This document shows, piece by piece, positions 35,346 to 46,752 of a stretch of 64,000 bases of DNA. Position 1 is the stretch's first letter, and every line of letters starts with the position of its first letter. Origin of the DNA: Pelecanus crispus. Taxonomy: Eukaryota > Chordata > Aves > Pelecaniformes > Pelecanidae. The position numbers and the translations under genes were made by a program. The notes below the pieces were generated by a model. That model saw nothing but the letters and a program-made list of their open reading frames with translations, was not told the DNA's origin and searched no databases. Where the stretch lies: NCBI RefSeq assembly GCF_030463565.1, contig NC_134649.1:39829044-39893043 (forward strand). The letters are read 5' to 3'.

Positions 35346-35910
35346 CCAAGGGTTGGAAGGAGGTCACCTCCTATTTGGATTTCTTCCCTCGGGTTGTTTT
35401 GAACAATTCTGCCCTTGTTTTAAGAAAGGATTGGGGCGGGGGAAGAATGGTTTTATTTTAGAGGAATTCCCTGTGACTTGAGTTGCCTGAATTAGTCAGG
35501 AGCGGAGGAGATATGGAGCAGAGGAGGATGGTACCTGTCCAGAAAAGGTACGTAGGCAGGGAGCTCAGGCTCCCCCGACAGCATGCAGTTGTGGCTGAGG
35601 CACGTCCCGTCACTGAGGTACCTTTGTAGGGGTGTCTCGCTGCCCCTAATCCACAGTCGGCTATTCTGCGTCAGCAGACAGTGTTGCAGGACTGACGGAG
35701 GTGCGCAGTGCCAGGGCAGTGTTTTTAGCAAGGCCAAGGTGAAGCAGATTACATGAATGAGCACAAGTATAATCAAACCTGCTGTCGCCAGAGAAGGGAG
35801 GCATCTCCCGGCGCCTGCCAGAGATGTTAAGATGGAGGGGAAGGAAGGATGCTCGGGGTCTGTGTGCAGAGCTGATTCTGCTGCCTCTTGGGGAGGGGGC
35901 TCACGCCACC
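35346..35910. other. GC-rich shoulder of the CpG island
   Basis: CpGs remain more frequent than the window average (for example CCCGTCAC and CCCGGCGCC near 35606 and 35808), but density is lower than in the core. No exon was recognised. Confidence 0.4.
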
Positions 35911-38549
35911 GCTTCTCTGTAAAGTCAGATTCCTAAAAGTGACGGCACTTGTGATGATGCTGGCATGAGCAGTGGTTTCTGAGCATTTCTCAAAGTCTTT
36001 GAGATTGCCTGAAGAAAAGCATCGAGTACTGATGATGATAGAGTGTATTATATCTAATTATATGAACTCTGGAATCGGCTATTTCCCCTTTCTTCCGTCA
36101 TTCTGATATAACTGGAAGCAGGAAGACATTCACAAAAGAAATATTGTTTCCGTGAGCCACCCAATGCAACCCATTTTGCAGATTTTCGCTGAAGGTTCAG
36201 AACCAGCAAATGGAAATAATCCTACAGATTTACATAGAGTCTAAACTGACTACTGCATCTGATTTTTCTAAATGGTTCTTTTATGTCTGCAAGGAACTAA
36301 GTGAAACCTCCAGATTTAAATATCATTGAACTGTAGGACTTTGGAAATCCAGATTCAGCTGTACCTCAGCTTCAGAGCCCAAATTTAAGATTTGTTATTG
36401 TGAGTGCACATGCTGGGAATCAGGATGAATAGCAAACATGCAAATTCAGTATTTAATTACGAGTCACATGGAACCAAAATAGACAGCTAGTTCCATTAAT
36501 GAAGACGCAGACAGAAGCACTGAGCGTGATTTCCTATAGATGTGAGGTCACACTTGAATAAGTCGATATGCTTGTCAGGAATTTATGAAAATGCCCACAA
36601 ACTGCGAAGTTTCATGAATTTTCTCATGACCAGAGATTCACACTGTGTTTACTATTTGCTACTCAGTACTATTGCTTTTCACTAATAGAGTCAGGAAAAA
36701 AACATCAGGTGACTGGTGCGATCGATCAACATATCTAATGAATAGCCAGGACTGACTAGTCAGAGCAAAGGGATGGAGAATGCCTTAGAGTTAGAAAGTG
36801 ATGGGCCATGATTTTTTGTGGCTAACAAATAAAGTTTGAAAAATATCAGCTTTAGTTTTCAAATGATTTGCTAACTAAGATAGGGACGTGTGCTAAATTT
36901 GCAATTAATATTATTTTAAAGAATAGATCAAACAGCTCAAGCAGATTTCCTCTAACTGACAAGTTCCATTAAACAAGAAAGCTCATTCTTAGTAGGAGAT
37001 TTTAATATAACACTGAGAACAGAGAACAAAACAATGAATGGAAACATATCAGCAGTCAATTTCCTGAGTATTCAAGCCTGCATTATACTTTGTTCTTTGC
37101 TACAGCCACGGCTCTGTCATTATCAAGCGTATTCATGGGACTTTTTCCTATTGACACTCAGCATGAGTGTGGCTGGAAAGAGATTAAGCTTTTGTGGCAG
37201 CCATTTGAATTTGTCTAACTAAAAACAACCTGCAAGGCTGTGGGGAACTGTATGTCTCGGGATTTGTGATGGTCTGCAGAACCTATGGGTCACAGGTTCA
37301 GACATGTGCATTGGTAGCGTGCGGGACTTGTAGCCGGTAATGCCAGCTCGGCAGCTGGCTGCGGTTGCTCCTTGCTGGCAGAGCTGGCACAGTCATGAAG
37401 GAATGACTGATGATGGGGCAGATGCTTGAAGTTGTTCCTCTGTTGTATGACTAAGACATGCCTGTTGGACCACAAATGGGGATCACTGGGTAAGCCATTG
37501 CCCATTGGCTTTTCCTCAGAAAAGGAGCTTCATTCCTCCAGGACTCCATCTGGTCTTTCCCGTAGACACTATAGGTGCTTCTCAACTGATACTTCAAGCT
37601 GACTCCTAGGTCACACCAGGCCTGGTTATCCCCTACCCCTGCTACCAGTGGAGCTTTATTTTGTTGTTAACCATTGCCTTCGTGCATTTCATGCACCCCA
37701 TGGCTGGGAATCCACCACAGTGTGGGAAGTGAACTTTCTAGGAACTGGTCTCTGGACAGCTTTCCATGCAGGTTTGCCTCTCTTTGCAGGCGGTATGGAG
37801 AGGATGCGGTGGGGAGTGAGGAGCAGGGCCCAGGGGCTGCTGGTGATGTCTGTGAGGAAGGTGTAGGGGTGGGCACGTGGCAAGTGGACTGCAGGGAGTT
37901 GAGCAAGGCAGATGTGGTTGGGGCCAGGAGTTCTGCAGAGCTGTGGGAGAGGGAGCTGGGAGCTGGTAGCACCTCCAGCCTGAGAATATCCAGAAGGTTC
38001 ATGTTAACACTCAGGTAAACAGAGCCTTGATTTCATTTGCAGTAACCTGGCGTTTCCTTCCCGTAGCTGGACAAATCTGTGCCCATGCACAGATCCACCA
38101 TCCAGGCAGGAAGCATTTCTCCTAGGGAACACCACATCTCTTTGCTATTCGGTGCAAGTGTGGGTGGAAATTCAGCTCCTTAGCTTGCAGCCCTGCTTCA
38201 CTCCTCAGACTTGAGCATGCACCATGTCTTTTTACACAGTTCTCTGTTTCTATGTAAACAACCATTTTAGCCAAAGATGGAAAACCAAAATCCTGTTTAC
38301 TTAGGCTCCTTTGCAGTCCCATAGAGCAGGAACGTTAGTGTTGGTGTTCTGGCTCAACTCCAACTCAGGTAATTACTGTGCATTCTGCCCTACTTATACA
38401 CCCCCCGTAGTTTCAATTAAAGCAATTGTTTTCATTTTTCTTTCCTGCCCTGTCAAGTATTAATACAGTTGCTGCTAAGCTGCTCGTGTGGTCCCTCGCT
38501 TAGGTGTTGTGTTTCCATGGTAAAGGCAGACATCCTCGTATGCATACCT
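35911..38549. other. Unannotated DNA, possible conserved non-coding sequence
   Basis: No gene was recognised. From 35990 to about 36960 the sequence is AT-rich but not low-complexity and includes homeodomain-type cores (TCTAATTATATG at 36053-36064, ATTTAATTACGAG at 36451-36463). That composition is seen in conserved enhancers but is not evidence of one. Frames reach 114 codons. Confidence 0.4.
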
Positions 38550-38631
38550 GGACCGAATTCTCATTGGCACAAACTGATGTAATTATGTAATGGAGCTGTG
38601 TTGATTTGCACCATGTGAAGATATGGCCTTC
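38550..38631. repeat. Imperfect palindromic amniote repeat
   Basis: The left arm (GAATTCTCATTGGCACAAAC, 38555-38574) and the right arm (GTTGATTTGCACCATGTGAA, 38600-38619) are roughly inverted copies around a GTAATGGAGCT-like centre. This matches an old, widespread sauropsid repeat remembered as 'ccagattctcagctggtgtaaat...atttacaccagctgaggatctgg'. The palindromic form suggests a MITE-like non-autonomous DNA transposon. Confidence 0.5.
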
Positions 38632-41600
38632 CTACGCAGACAGCCACGTTCTTCTCTCTAATTAAAGGCTCTGCATGAATGCTCATGATCTATTTATTTT
38701 TCTACTCGCTCTTCAGCTAGGTTTGCAAATAACCTGAGGTTCAAGTAGTCATTTACACTTATGGTCACAGTGGTGACCACCATATATAGAGAATATAGCA
38801 CGCAGCTTTTAAATGTGCTTTTCCCCAGCTATTCAAAAACAGCTCTATAGGGAAATCTGAGCTCTTGGCTGTTGTCGGGTAGATAGAGTTCATAATGTGT
38901 GATATTTTATGTTATGAATTGCTGGAAAATGTGTTCTTTGGAAACAAATCTCTCTAAATTTATCAGGAGAATTAAGAACATGGAAGGATGCCTGAAAGCT
39001 ACACAGTGACAGGAGATTACATGCTTGCAGCTTAAGCCACCTGGCATATTGAGCATTAATGTTCACAGCTGAGGGCCACAGCACTTATTACGCTGTTTAT
39101 CGGATCAAGAGAGCCTTCCTTTCATCTGGTAAAGAACTTGGCTTGAAATGGCACGTGTTTGGGCTGGTGGGCTGTGGGACACACAGTGGAGTGAGGTTTG
39201 CTGTCTGATTCTCCAGTCTATCATGTGGCCCATCAGATGGTTATCACCATCCCATGCATGTGCTGAATGGATTGATGTTTGTGTGCACGGGCACTTGAGC
39301 AGATCACGGCTCAGGTTGCTCAGCTGCTCAAGGCCATGGTAGCTGGAGTCATGGAGACCTTTCTAGTGACCTCCCACTAGAATAAGGCCCACGTGCAGAG
39401 ATACGAGTAGGCTGTCTGTGACTTTGTATGTAAAATAAGCAGGCATTACCTTTCCCAGTGCTCCTGTGGGGCAGTTTTCTGAAATGCACAAAATGCATTC
39501 ATGGCTCAGTTCTCAGCAGCAGCAGAAGCTGGGAGCAGATTCTCCACAAACATCTGGTTGATTCACATAGGAGGCAGTCGAGTTGCATACCCATATGCAT
39601 CTGGCACTATATAAGATACTGTGATATACTACAGTGCCTCTATGTGTCCCACATGAGCTCCGTCTGTCCCTAAAAGAGGATGTGGGTCTCCTGTAGCTCC
39701 TGTGTTTTACCTGCCAGCCCCATGCAGGTGCCTTAGGTGATCACAGGCTTTTAAAATATCTCTAGATGCCTATATTCAGACACCTCAAGCCCACCCACTG
39801 GTGAAGTGATTCAGCTGAACAAACACTGACAAAATTTGTCTTTAAAATGAGATGTTGGAAAATTAAAAGACCCTTTGTAAAATTACTAGCATTTTCATTC
39901 CAGATTAAAGCTCAGGCTGTACCCTCAACACCCGTGGGAGATGGGCTGGCACCTTCACTCAGCAGCTGAGTGGTGTCCTGGTTTGGGGAAACCTGGGAAT
40001 GGGATGAATGGATACCCGCGACTGACAGGTGTGTGTCAGCACCTCTCGTAGGAAGCGTTGTGCTCGAGACAGCACTGAGGCAGATCTGTATTAAAGTGCT
40101 GGTTTTAGATTGCGGTAACTCCTGCCCTAGAAGCTGTTCTGGGGGTGCTATAAGCTGCAGTAATCCTGAAGCCATTGCCAGTAGCTCTCTTGTGTTACAA
40201 TGGCCAGACATCTGGTCCAGCATGACATGGTGGGCATATAAAAGGGATACAAAAAGGTCCCTGTATACTTCCCAGTCCCATGGCAAGTGCAGATCAGCTA
40301 AGCTTAAGGATCAGAGACCAACCTGTATCTCATTTTATCTGAACTCCAAATTCTCATGCTTTCAGGTAAACCATTCTGACTTTTCCTGTTCTCTCACATG
40401 GCTGTTTTTCCTTAATAATGTATTTTTATCCATATAGGTAAATATTTTGCATCTTCCACAGCTTCCCCAGGCTTCTGAATTTCTAAAATGATGGTGGCAC
40501 TGTAGGTTTAAAATGACAGTCAGTGTGACCTGAGAGCTGACCACCACTCTCTCTTCCTTATGCAGCAGCTGTTTGCAGAGTCAGTGCAATTCTTTATATA
40601 CAGGTTTTTTTCACCCCCTTCATGCAAAACAAAAGGGTTTGGTTGTTGTCCCAAAGCAAACAGTCTGTGTCAGCTGTCTCACACTAACAAAAAAAAAAAA
40701 AACAAACCCACAACCAAAACAACATGAGCTTTTATATCCACGTCCATGAGTGGCAGGTCACAGGTTCCCTGCAGAAGTGACGGGGAAGGTAAACAGCTCA
40801 GAGCACACTGTGTTTGCCATGCCATTCCACTGCACAGCAAAAGCTGTCCCAGCCTTTCTCCCTCTTAGGCAGCAAATCACATACTGCTTTGTAAATAGCA
40901 GTTAATAAAAACAAGCTAAATGACAGCTCTTTACTAGACTCTTATTACAGCCTGCCCAAGACTTCTCCCTTGCACAAAAGGACTGTAGGAATTTAGCCAC
41001 CATGAGCTAAATCAGGGAAGGTCTTAACTCTTCAGCTCAACATAAAAATAAATCAAATACGAAGGAATACACTTTTTGTATTGTGCTCTTCCAGAAAAAG
41101 AAAGTTCTAAGAAGACAAAAGGCCAAAGCACCGGAAGGTTTTATTTGTACTGGTCTGTATGAAGCCAGTTATTATCCTATCAATTGTTTGTGTAGCCACT
41201 GTTTACACAAGTGAAAGATGGCACATAAGAACACGTACCAGCAGCCTGTGTTTTCTGATGAGGCCCTGCAGCGCTAAAAGCAGGAGGTGGGGAGCCTGGA
41301 CACCGTCTGGGTGTCCCCTTGGAGGCTCACACTAAGGTTGGAAGGGACAAGACTAGCCACCTGCAATTTAGAAGAGCTTTAGGGATGTGCTGCATTTAGA
41401 TGGTTGCCTCTGTGGGATCAGGCTGGCATCACCATTTCTCCCCAGCCACGCCCAGAGGAGGGCTATGGTTTGCTGCCATAAGGCATAAGCCTGGAGGCAC
41501 TTGCTTGTGGAAGGGGGGGGTCTTCAGGCTGCAGTTTTGCTGCAATAAGAGCAGGAGAGCCCGTTGCTCCCTGACACCCTTGCCTAATGTTTGCAAAGGG

Positions 41601-41899
41601 TGTAATTGCAGTATCCCGCCCAGCTTTTGCACAGGCTTTAGAGGAGAGCAAGCAGATGGAAATCAGGTTTCAACTACCCTCACCTCCTTGAAATCACTCC
41701 TCAGAGAATTATTTACCAGGTAGCATGAGCCTGGGTAATGTACTCTGGACCATAACGAATCATAAGATTGCTGACAGAGACCTGACCTCAGCTGTGCACA
41801 GAGGGAAAAAGGACGGTTTTGAAATCAATTTGCTGTCTAACCAGTTGCCAAGGTAGACGTTTTAACAGAATGGATGATACTGTCCCTTCTTAACTCAAA
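38632..41899. other. Unannotated non-coding DNA
   Basis: No gene was recognised. The frame 39970-40437 (155 codons) starts at GTG and resembles nothing known. A14 runs at 40689-40702. G8 at 41513-41520 is a simple repeat. GGTTGGAAGGGACAAG at 41337-41352 is reminiscent of a CR1 tail but too short to call. Confidence 0.5.
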
Positions 41900-42060
41900 T
41901 CCTGCCGGCCACATTTCACACCATCTGGAGTTTGTGCAGAGCCCACTTTGGGAAGCTGGCCAATAAAGAATTACAATAATCTAATCTTGCCACGATAAAA
42001 GTGTGAATAACCATTTCAGAGTCTGACTGGAAAACTACCACAACCTGTCAATGCGCCTTA
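41900..42060. repeat. Diverged ancient amniote interspersed repeat
   Basis: GAATTACAATAATCTAATCT (41969-41988) then GATAAAAGTGTGAATAACC follows a phrase that recurs through amniote genomes ('ttacaataatctaatct...gataaaagcatgaataac'), probably the 3' part of an L3/CR1-like LINE or an associated SINE. Limits and family are uncertain; it may extend further right. Confidence 0.42.
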
Positions 42061-44988
42061 GATGGTGGCTGAGAGGGCATCTGATGACACACTGAAAAGC
42101 GTGTCTCAGGAGATAAACAGGAGTTGGCTCGTACCAGCCACCAAGCTGAAAACAGTCGGATTTTCATCAGCTGAAACAAAGGGCAGAAGGAGAATGAAAC
42201 TGCTGGGCTTGGGAGAGGCGACACCTCCCATCCACGCTGATCGCCATGGACACCAAGGCACTCTGCACTTTTTGGGAGGGCTGGGGCTACGTTTTTACAG
42301 CAGTTGCTCCAGAGCCACTATCTTTTAAGCCTCTGCAGCAGTCTCTGCTGGAAACCTTTGGTTTCACACTTTTAATTGTTTCTCACACAGGATGAGAGTT
42401 GGTCCCGTCTTTGGTTTCCAGTGTTGTGGAGTTCCTAGTGGTGAATTTTTTTCTCCCACCCTGAAAAAGGATTGCCACATAGCTTTCCCCACATTGTTTG
42501 CATGTAGCGAAATGGATGATTTCACTGTAATGGCCACTAAAAATCTTAAATGGCAGCTTTCAGGACTCACTGGTGCCTGGGAGACAAGGCATTTGCTTTA
42601 GCGATGTTCATGGCTTGACATAAATTAGCTTCTTAGCATCACCTTAAAAAGAATCTCAGGACTCACCAATGTGAGCAAGTGCTTTGTCACCTCTTAATTC
42701 TCCTTGCAGTGCGCTTTATATTTGCTTAGTCTGGTGCATCATAGGTGCTTTCTGTTTCCACCATGTCCTCTTTTAGTCTGGCTGCTATAGGGAGTGAAGA
42801 ATAACTACAGAAACCTGTGTCAAACTGTCTGAATAAGAAACCTGCACTTCACACTGCTTACAGAAAAATTCTGCTTCTTTTTTCAAGGGGTGTTCCCAGA
42901 ATAGGCACAATTTGAGGCAAACCAGAATGACTTTCATTGACAAACAGGTGCCTTTGTGCTGCTCTGCAGCACTGAAGAACAGTGTTCTGCGGTCCTTTTG
43001 CATGCACTCGCAGGTAAAACAGTGGGAGTAACTTGCCCAGAAATCACATAAGAAAAGCTGGCCAAGACTGCCTCTATCTCTAAGCAAGTGTTTCATTTTC
43101 TTCGTAATTCTCCAGCAGCCCATAGCAGACACTGCTGCTGGATATGTATTGTGAAAGGGTCCCAAAGCAGGGCTTGCTGTTCCTCTCTGTTTAGGTGAAG
43201 GGTTTTTCCCTGTTGTTACTGGCATTGAGCTGTGTGGTCGCTTCCAAGGCAGGCTGCTCCGTACACGAGAAGTGATGCAAGCTGTGGATCAATGCACGAA
43301 GCTTGCTGTCACTTGCTAAGTGCAGGAAAGGGACTGTTGTTGGGGGTAAATCCCTCAGTTCCAGCAGCCTGATTTCTGCTTTGTGCCTGGAGTTGGTGTT
43401 TTGGCTGCCTGGAAACTGCTCTGAGGTAACGTACAAGGATGCTAATAGGATTAAATCACTGACTTCCGTGATTTCAGCATTATTTTGCACCTCTCCCATT
43501 TTTATTTCAAGCCCCACGGCCTATTGGAGCCACCTTTTAGGCAGTAAGTTTACTAGGACATGGACCTGACTTTTACACCTAATCATTTGTTTCAAACCAG
43601 AACTAACTTCACTTCTGCTAATTCAGCTCAGTGGAGTAACATCCCTAAATCATGGGCAATTAGGGCACGAATAGGCCCTGTAGCACATTCTCTCTGCAGT
43701 ACCTTGCACAAAGACAAGAGTTATAAAATAATTCAGGTGAAGTTTCTGGAGTGGTTATCATCAAGTCATGCACGGATGGGCTGACGGTTTAAATCCATTG
43801 TAAAGCATGGACTTCAGAGGAAACAGCCCCAGCATCACCGGCTAGGGCTCTTAAAGAATGTCATCGCTTGATACCCAAAAGCCCAGTGGCAAACTCCTTG
43901 GCTCCTTTATGCAAGAGTGTGGAGAGCAACTACCATTGTTTAAATCACCCATCTTGGGTTGCTTAGTGCTTCAGAAAAGGGCAGTTTGCATGCATCGCCC
44001 AGAGAGAGAAGATGAGCCCTGATGTGCCATTCAAAACCATTGGTCTGGCCTTTATGGATCCAGCTGTAGGCAAGGGCTGGGGTGAAACATGTCGTGGGAA
44101 GGCAGATAACACAAACATGAAAGCAGCACAAAACATGAGAGCCTATAAATAGCAGGAAATAAAGAACAATACTGTGATAAAATCCATAAGACAATAAAGA
44201 CCAATGTGGCAGAGACCGTTTCCCCCCCACCCTTCTCCAGAGTTTCTCCTATTTCCCAAAGCTGCAGAGATCATCTGACTGCTGTGTGGTAAAGTCCAGC
44301 CAGTTAAGCACCAACTCAAGTGCTTGGAGCCTTACACAAAGTATTTCAAAACCCTGTTCCTTTTTCTTTCTTGATGTCCTGCCATGGCTATTGTGGTATT
44401 TTAAACCATTCCCAACTCACCAGCTCGTCAGAGCAAGGAGAAAAGAGGGAAGAGGAAGGGGGAAAAAAGCCCTATGGAGATTTAGAGTCATTAACAGCCT
44501 TTATAGGGTTTCAGACATTTTTGTGGTAATTCTTTGGAAAGGACACATCCATGATGAGCTGGGGTTTATTTTGCCACTGGCATAAGAAATGAGACTGTTT
44601 CCAAGAAAACGTTTGCTGTTTACCAAGAGGAGGGCAAATGTAACTAGAAAATGGCAATGGATGTGAACTAGGAACCTTGTTTAAATTTTGGGTAATTACC
44701 AGCTCCTGACCTGGCCCCTTTGAACTGGATCAAGAACCAAGCTAGTCTCTGGCAGGTCCTCTGTAGAGTTAACCTATGGCTATGCAGTGGGCACTGCAAA
44801 GCTCCCTTCCGTCTCTGGCAGCAGCAACTGAACATGGTTAATTATCCTGAGAGATATTCATCACTCGTAAGCCTGGATCTCAGAGGAACATGTCCTGTCA
44901 GGAGGTAACTGCTCTGTGGGCCTAAAATGTCATGAGAACAGCTCACAAGTACATGTCTTGCTGGTGTGGAGTCTAAACTTCTCTGGGG
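42061..44988. other. Unannotated non-coding DNA
   Basis: No gene was recognised. The longest frame is 146 codons (42785-43225, minus) without family resemblance. A purine-rich tract lies at 44431-44468. Confidence 0.5.
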
Positions 44989-45121
44989 ACCAGATTTTCC
45001 TGGGTATTTCTGCAGGACCCCGCCCCATGGTGCCCTAATTTCTAAACCAAATCTTCAAATGGGTAACACTAACTTATGGGAAATGAGTTAGGCTGATTTA
45101 TGGCAGTGGAGGATTGAGGCC
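44989..45121. repeat. Diverged palindromic-type amniote repeat
   Basis: CCAGATTTTCCTGGGTATTT (44990-45009) and, at the other end, AGGCTGATTTATGGCAGTGG (45090-45109) with GGATTGAGGCC after it match the two arms of the same remembered sauropsid repeat family as 38550-38631. The middle is unrelated or heavily decayed. Confidence 0.42.
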
Positions 45122-45154
45122 TTATTGTAGGGAGCAAGAGGATTATACTGGCTT

Positions 45155-45222
45155 CAGAGTTAATGTCAGAGCTGGGAATGGAACTCAGGAATTACTGGGC
45201 AGGTCTCTCAATTGCTTCGGTT
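45155..45222 (-). mobile_element. MIR-like SINE fragment
   Basis: TCAGAGCTGGGAATGGAACT (45166-45185) followed by CAGGAATTACTGGGCAGGTC matches the reverse-complement MIR core phrase 'ggcagagctgggaatggaacccaggagtcctg'. Only the core part is recognisable. Confidence 0.48.
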
Positions 45223-46165
45223 AACTTAAAAGAGGGAGTTGTGCTGAGGAAAACCTCCAAGAATATCCGATTTAATGGCAAATCCACTCTTTTTTTTCCA
45301 TGACTGGTCCTAAGATGCCTGCCTACTAATGAACGTGGCTTTTTGTGCTCAGACAATGGAGTTGCTCCCTCCTGGCCCACGCAATCCTCTTACAGGATCC
45401 CACCAGGGAGACTCAAGGACAAGTTCGGAGGTGACGCAAAGAGAGAGGTGCATTATGCAAAAGGCAACCACTTTGGTTCACGGGGATCAGAGGCGACAGC
45501 AAGGTCTGAGGAGGTCTAACTGAAAGGTTGACTGGCCACCACTAGTGCTATGTCACACTCCATCGTGAGGCATGGCTAACGAACGGGGGATTTATGTCCC
45601 TCCACAGCTGGGGGCTGGATTTCTGCATACATGGGAGCGTGTCCCACATTATGCTCTTCAGCTTTGTGTCCCTACATGCTCCACTATGCTGTTTTCAACT
45701 CTGTTTTGTGGAGGCAGAAAGCCTCAGAGGATCTCCCTTCAACGCCATAGGCTGCTTCTTCCATCTGAGGCCATATTTTGATCCTAACTAATGTTTACAG
45801 TTTTCTCCTGTAGGGTAGTGGGGCAGATATTCCCGTTCCACTTCTTTTTTTGGACAGTTAAGAACATTTTGAGCAGGGAGATGAAGCAAATCAGCCAGTT
45901 CATATCTTCTGACTCTTACTCAGTGCTTTAACCCATGTCCACTATCTTCCCTGGACTACTGCAATGTTTATAGGGGGTCCTGGTGGCTAGACATTTGACT
46001 TCATCTGGTTTATGAAATTTTGCTTGTTCTGCCTTTCTTGATCATTAGCCCACGAGGCAGCTTGCGTGCTTTTCTGTATCCAACGCTTCTTTCAGCCTTT
46101 TTTTTTTACGTTTCCAGAAGGACTTGTTCCTTAGAACAGATGAACCACATACTGAGAAAATGAAC
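45223..46165. other. Unannotated non-coding DNA
   Basis: No gene was recognised. Frames are at most 69 codons. T9 lies near 46100. Confidence 0.5.
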
Positions 46166-46305
46166 AGGCCAGATTGTCTAGTGCTCAGCACCCACTGTTG
46201 AGGACAGATTTTCCGGAGAGCTCAGTTTCCAAGGAGGCATCTAAATAAGTGACAGATACTCAAAAGTGGAAACGTGCCCACTTATTTTGGTGCTCAACTA
46301 GTGCT
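46166..46305. repeat. Diverged palindromic-type amniote repeat
   Basis: GTGCTCAGCACCCACTGTTG (46181-46200), GGCATCTAAATAAGTGACAG (46237-46256) and CCCACTTATTTTGGTGCTCA (46277-46296) match parts of an old sauropsid repeat built from phrases such as 'gtgctgagcacccacagctcccattgactt' and 'ggcacctaaataagtggcc'. The AAATAAGTG and CACTTATTT blocks are inverted to each other, again suggesting a palindromic element. Confidence 0.48.
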
Positions 46306-46662
46306 AGAGCTGCTTTGAAAAACTTGCTCTGCTATGGCTGTTCTTCTTCACTTATGCTACAAGACTTTCAAACCTCCCTCTTTTGTACCCTGTTTATGTC
46401 CCTCTGCCATGCTTACCCATGTGCCATGCTCCATCCCACAGGTCTCAGCTGGCCTCCTCCTGCCTGTTGCTCTGTCCTTCTGCCATCATTAAAAGGTCAG
46501 CATGTACATACACTCACATTTCCTTCAAGGGGCCCATCAGGGCTAATGCCCCCAAGTACAGAACATATGTGCAACATAAATTAATTGTTAAGGCTAATAC
46601 TGATTGAAGTTTGGTAATTCAGCCTGCAGGATATACCATATGTTTGAAGTGTATTGTCCAAG

Positions 46663-46752
46663 TTTAGATTTTAAACTCCCAAGGGCAGGGACCACTCCTT
46701 CCTCTATGTTTACATAGCATCGATAAGACCAACAGTGCTTGGGTCTGAAATA
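46663..46752 (+). repeat. L2/MIR- or CR1-like ancient tail repeat
   Basis: TTAGATTTTAAACTCCCAAG (46663-46682) followed by GGCAGGGACCACTCCTTCCT and GTTTACATAGCATCGATAAG follows the widespread phrase 'tagattgtaaactcttcagggcagggaccatctcttcctatgtgttgtacagcacctag' of old amniote retroposon tails. Confidence 0.52.

Noticed and set aside
35045..35461. 138-codon frame rich in Gly and Arg
   Set aside because: It overlaps the CpG island; GC-rich DNA has few stops in all frames. The peptide is unlike known proteins.
39970..40437. 155-codon plus-strand frame
   Set aside because: It starts at GTG and has no recognisable motif. The opposite strand is also open over most of the same interval, so it is probably a chance frame.
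41337..41352. CR1-like GGTTGGAAGGGACAAG
   Set aside because: Only 16 bases fit, with no octamer tail or further CR1 phrases alongside.
42785..43225. 146-codon minus-strand frame
   Set aside because: Low-information composition with no family match or supporting splice or promoter signals.
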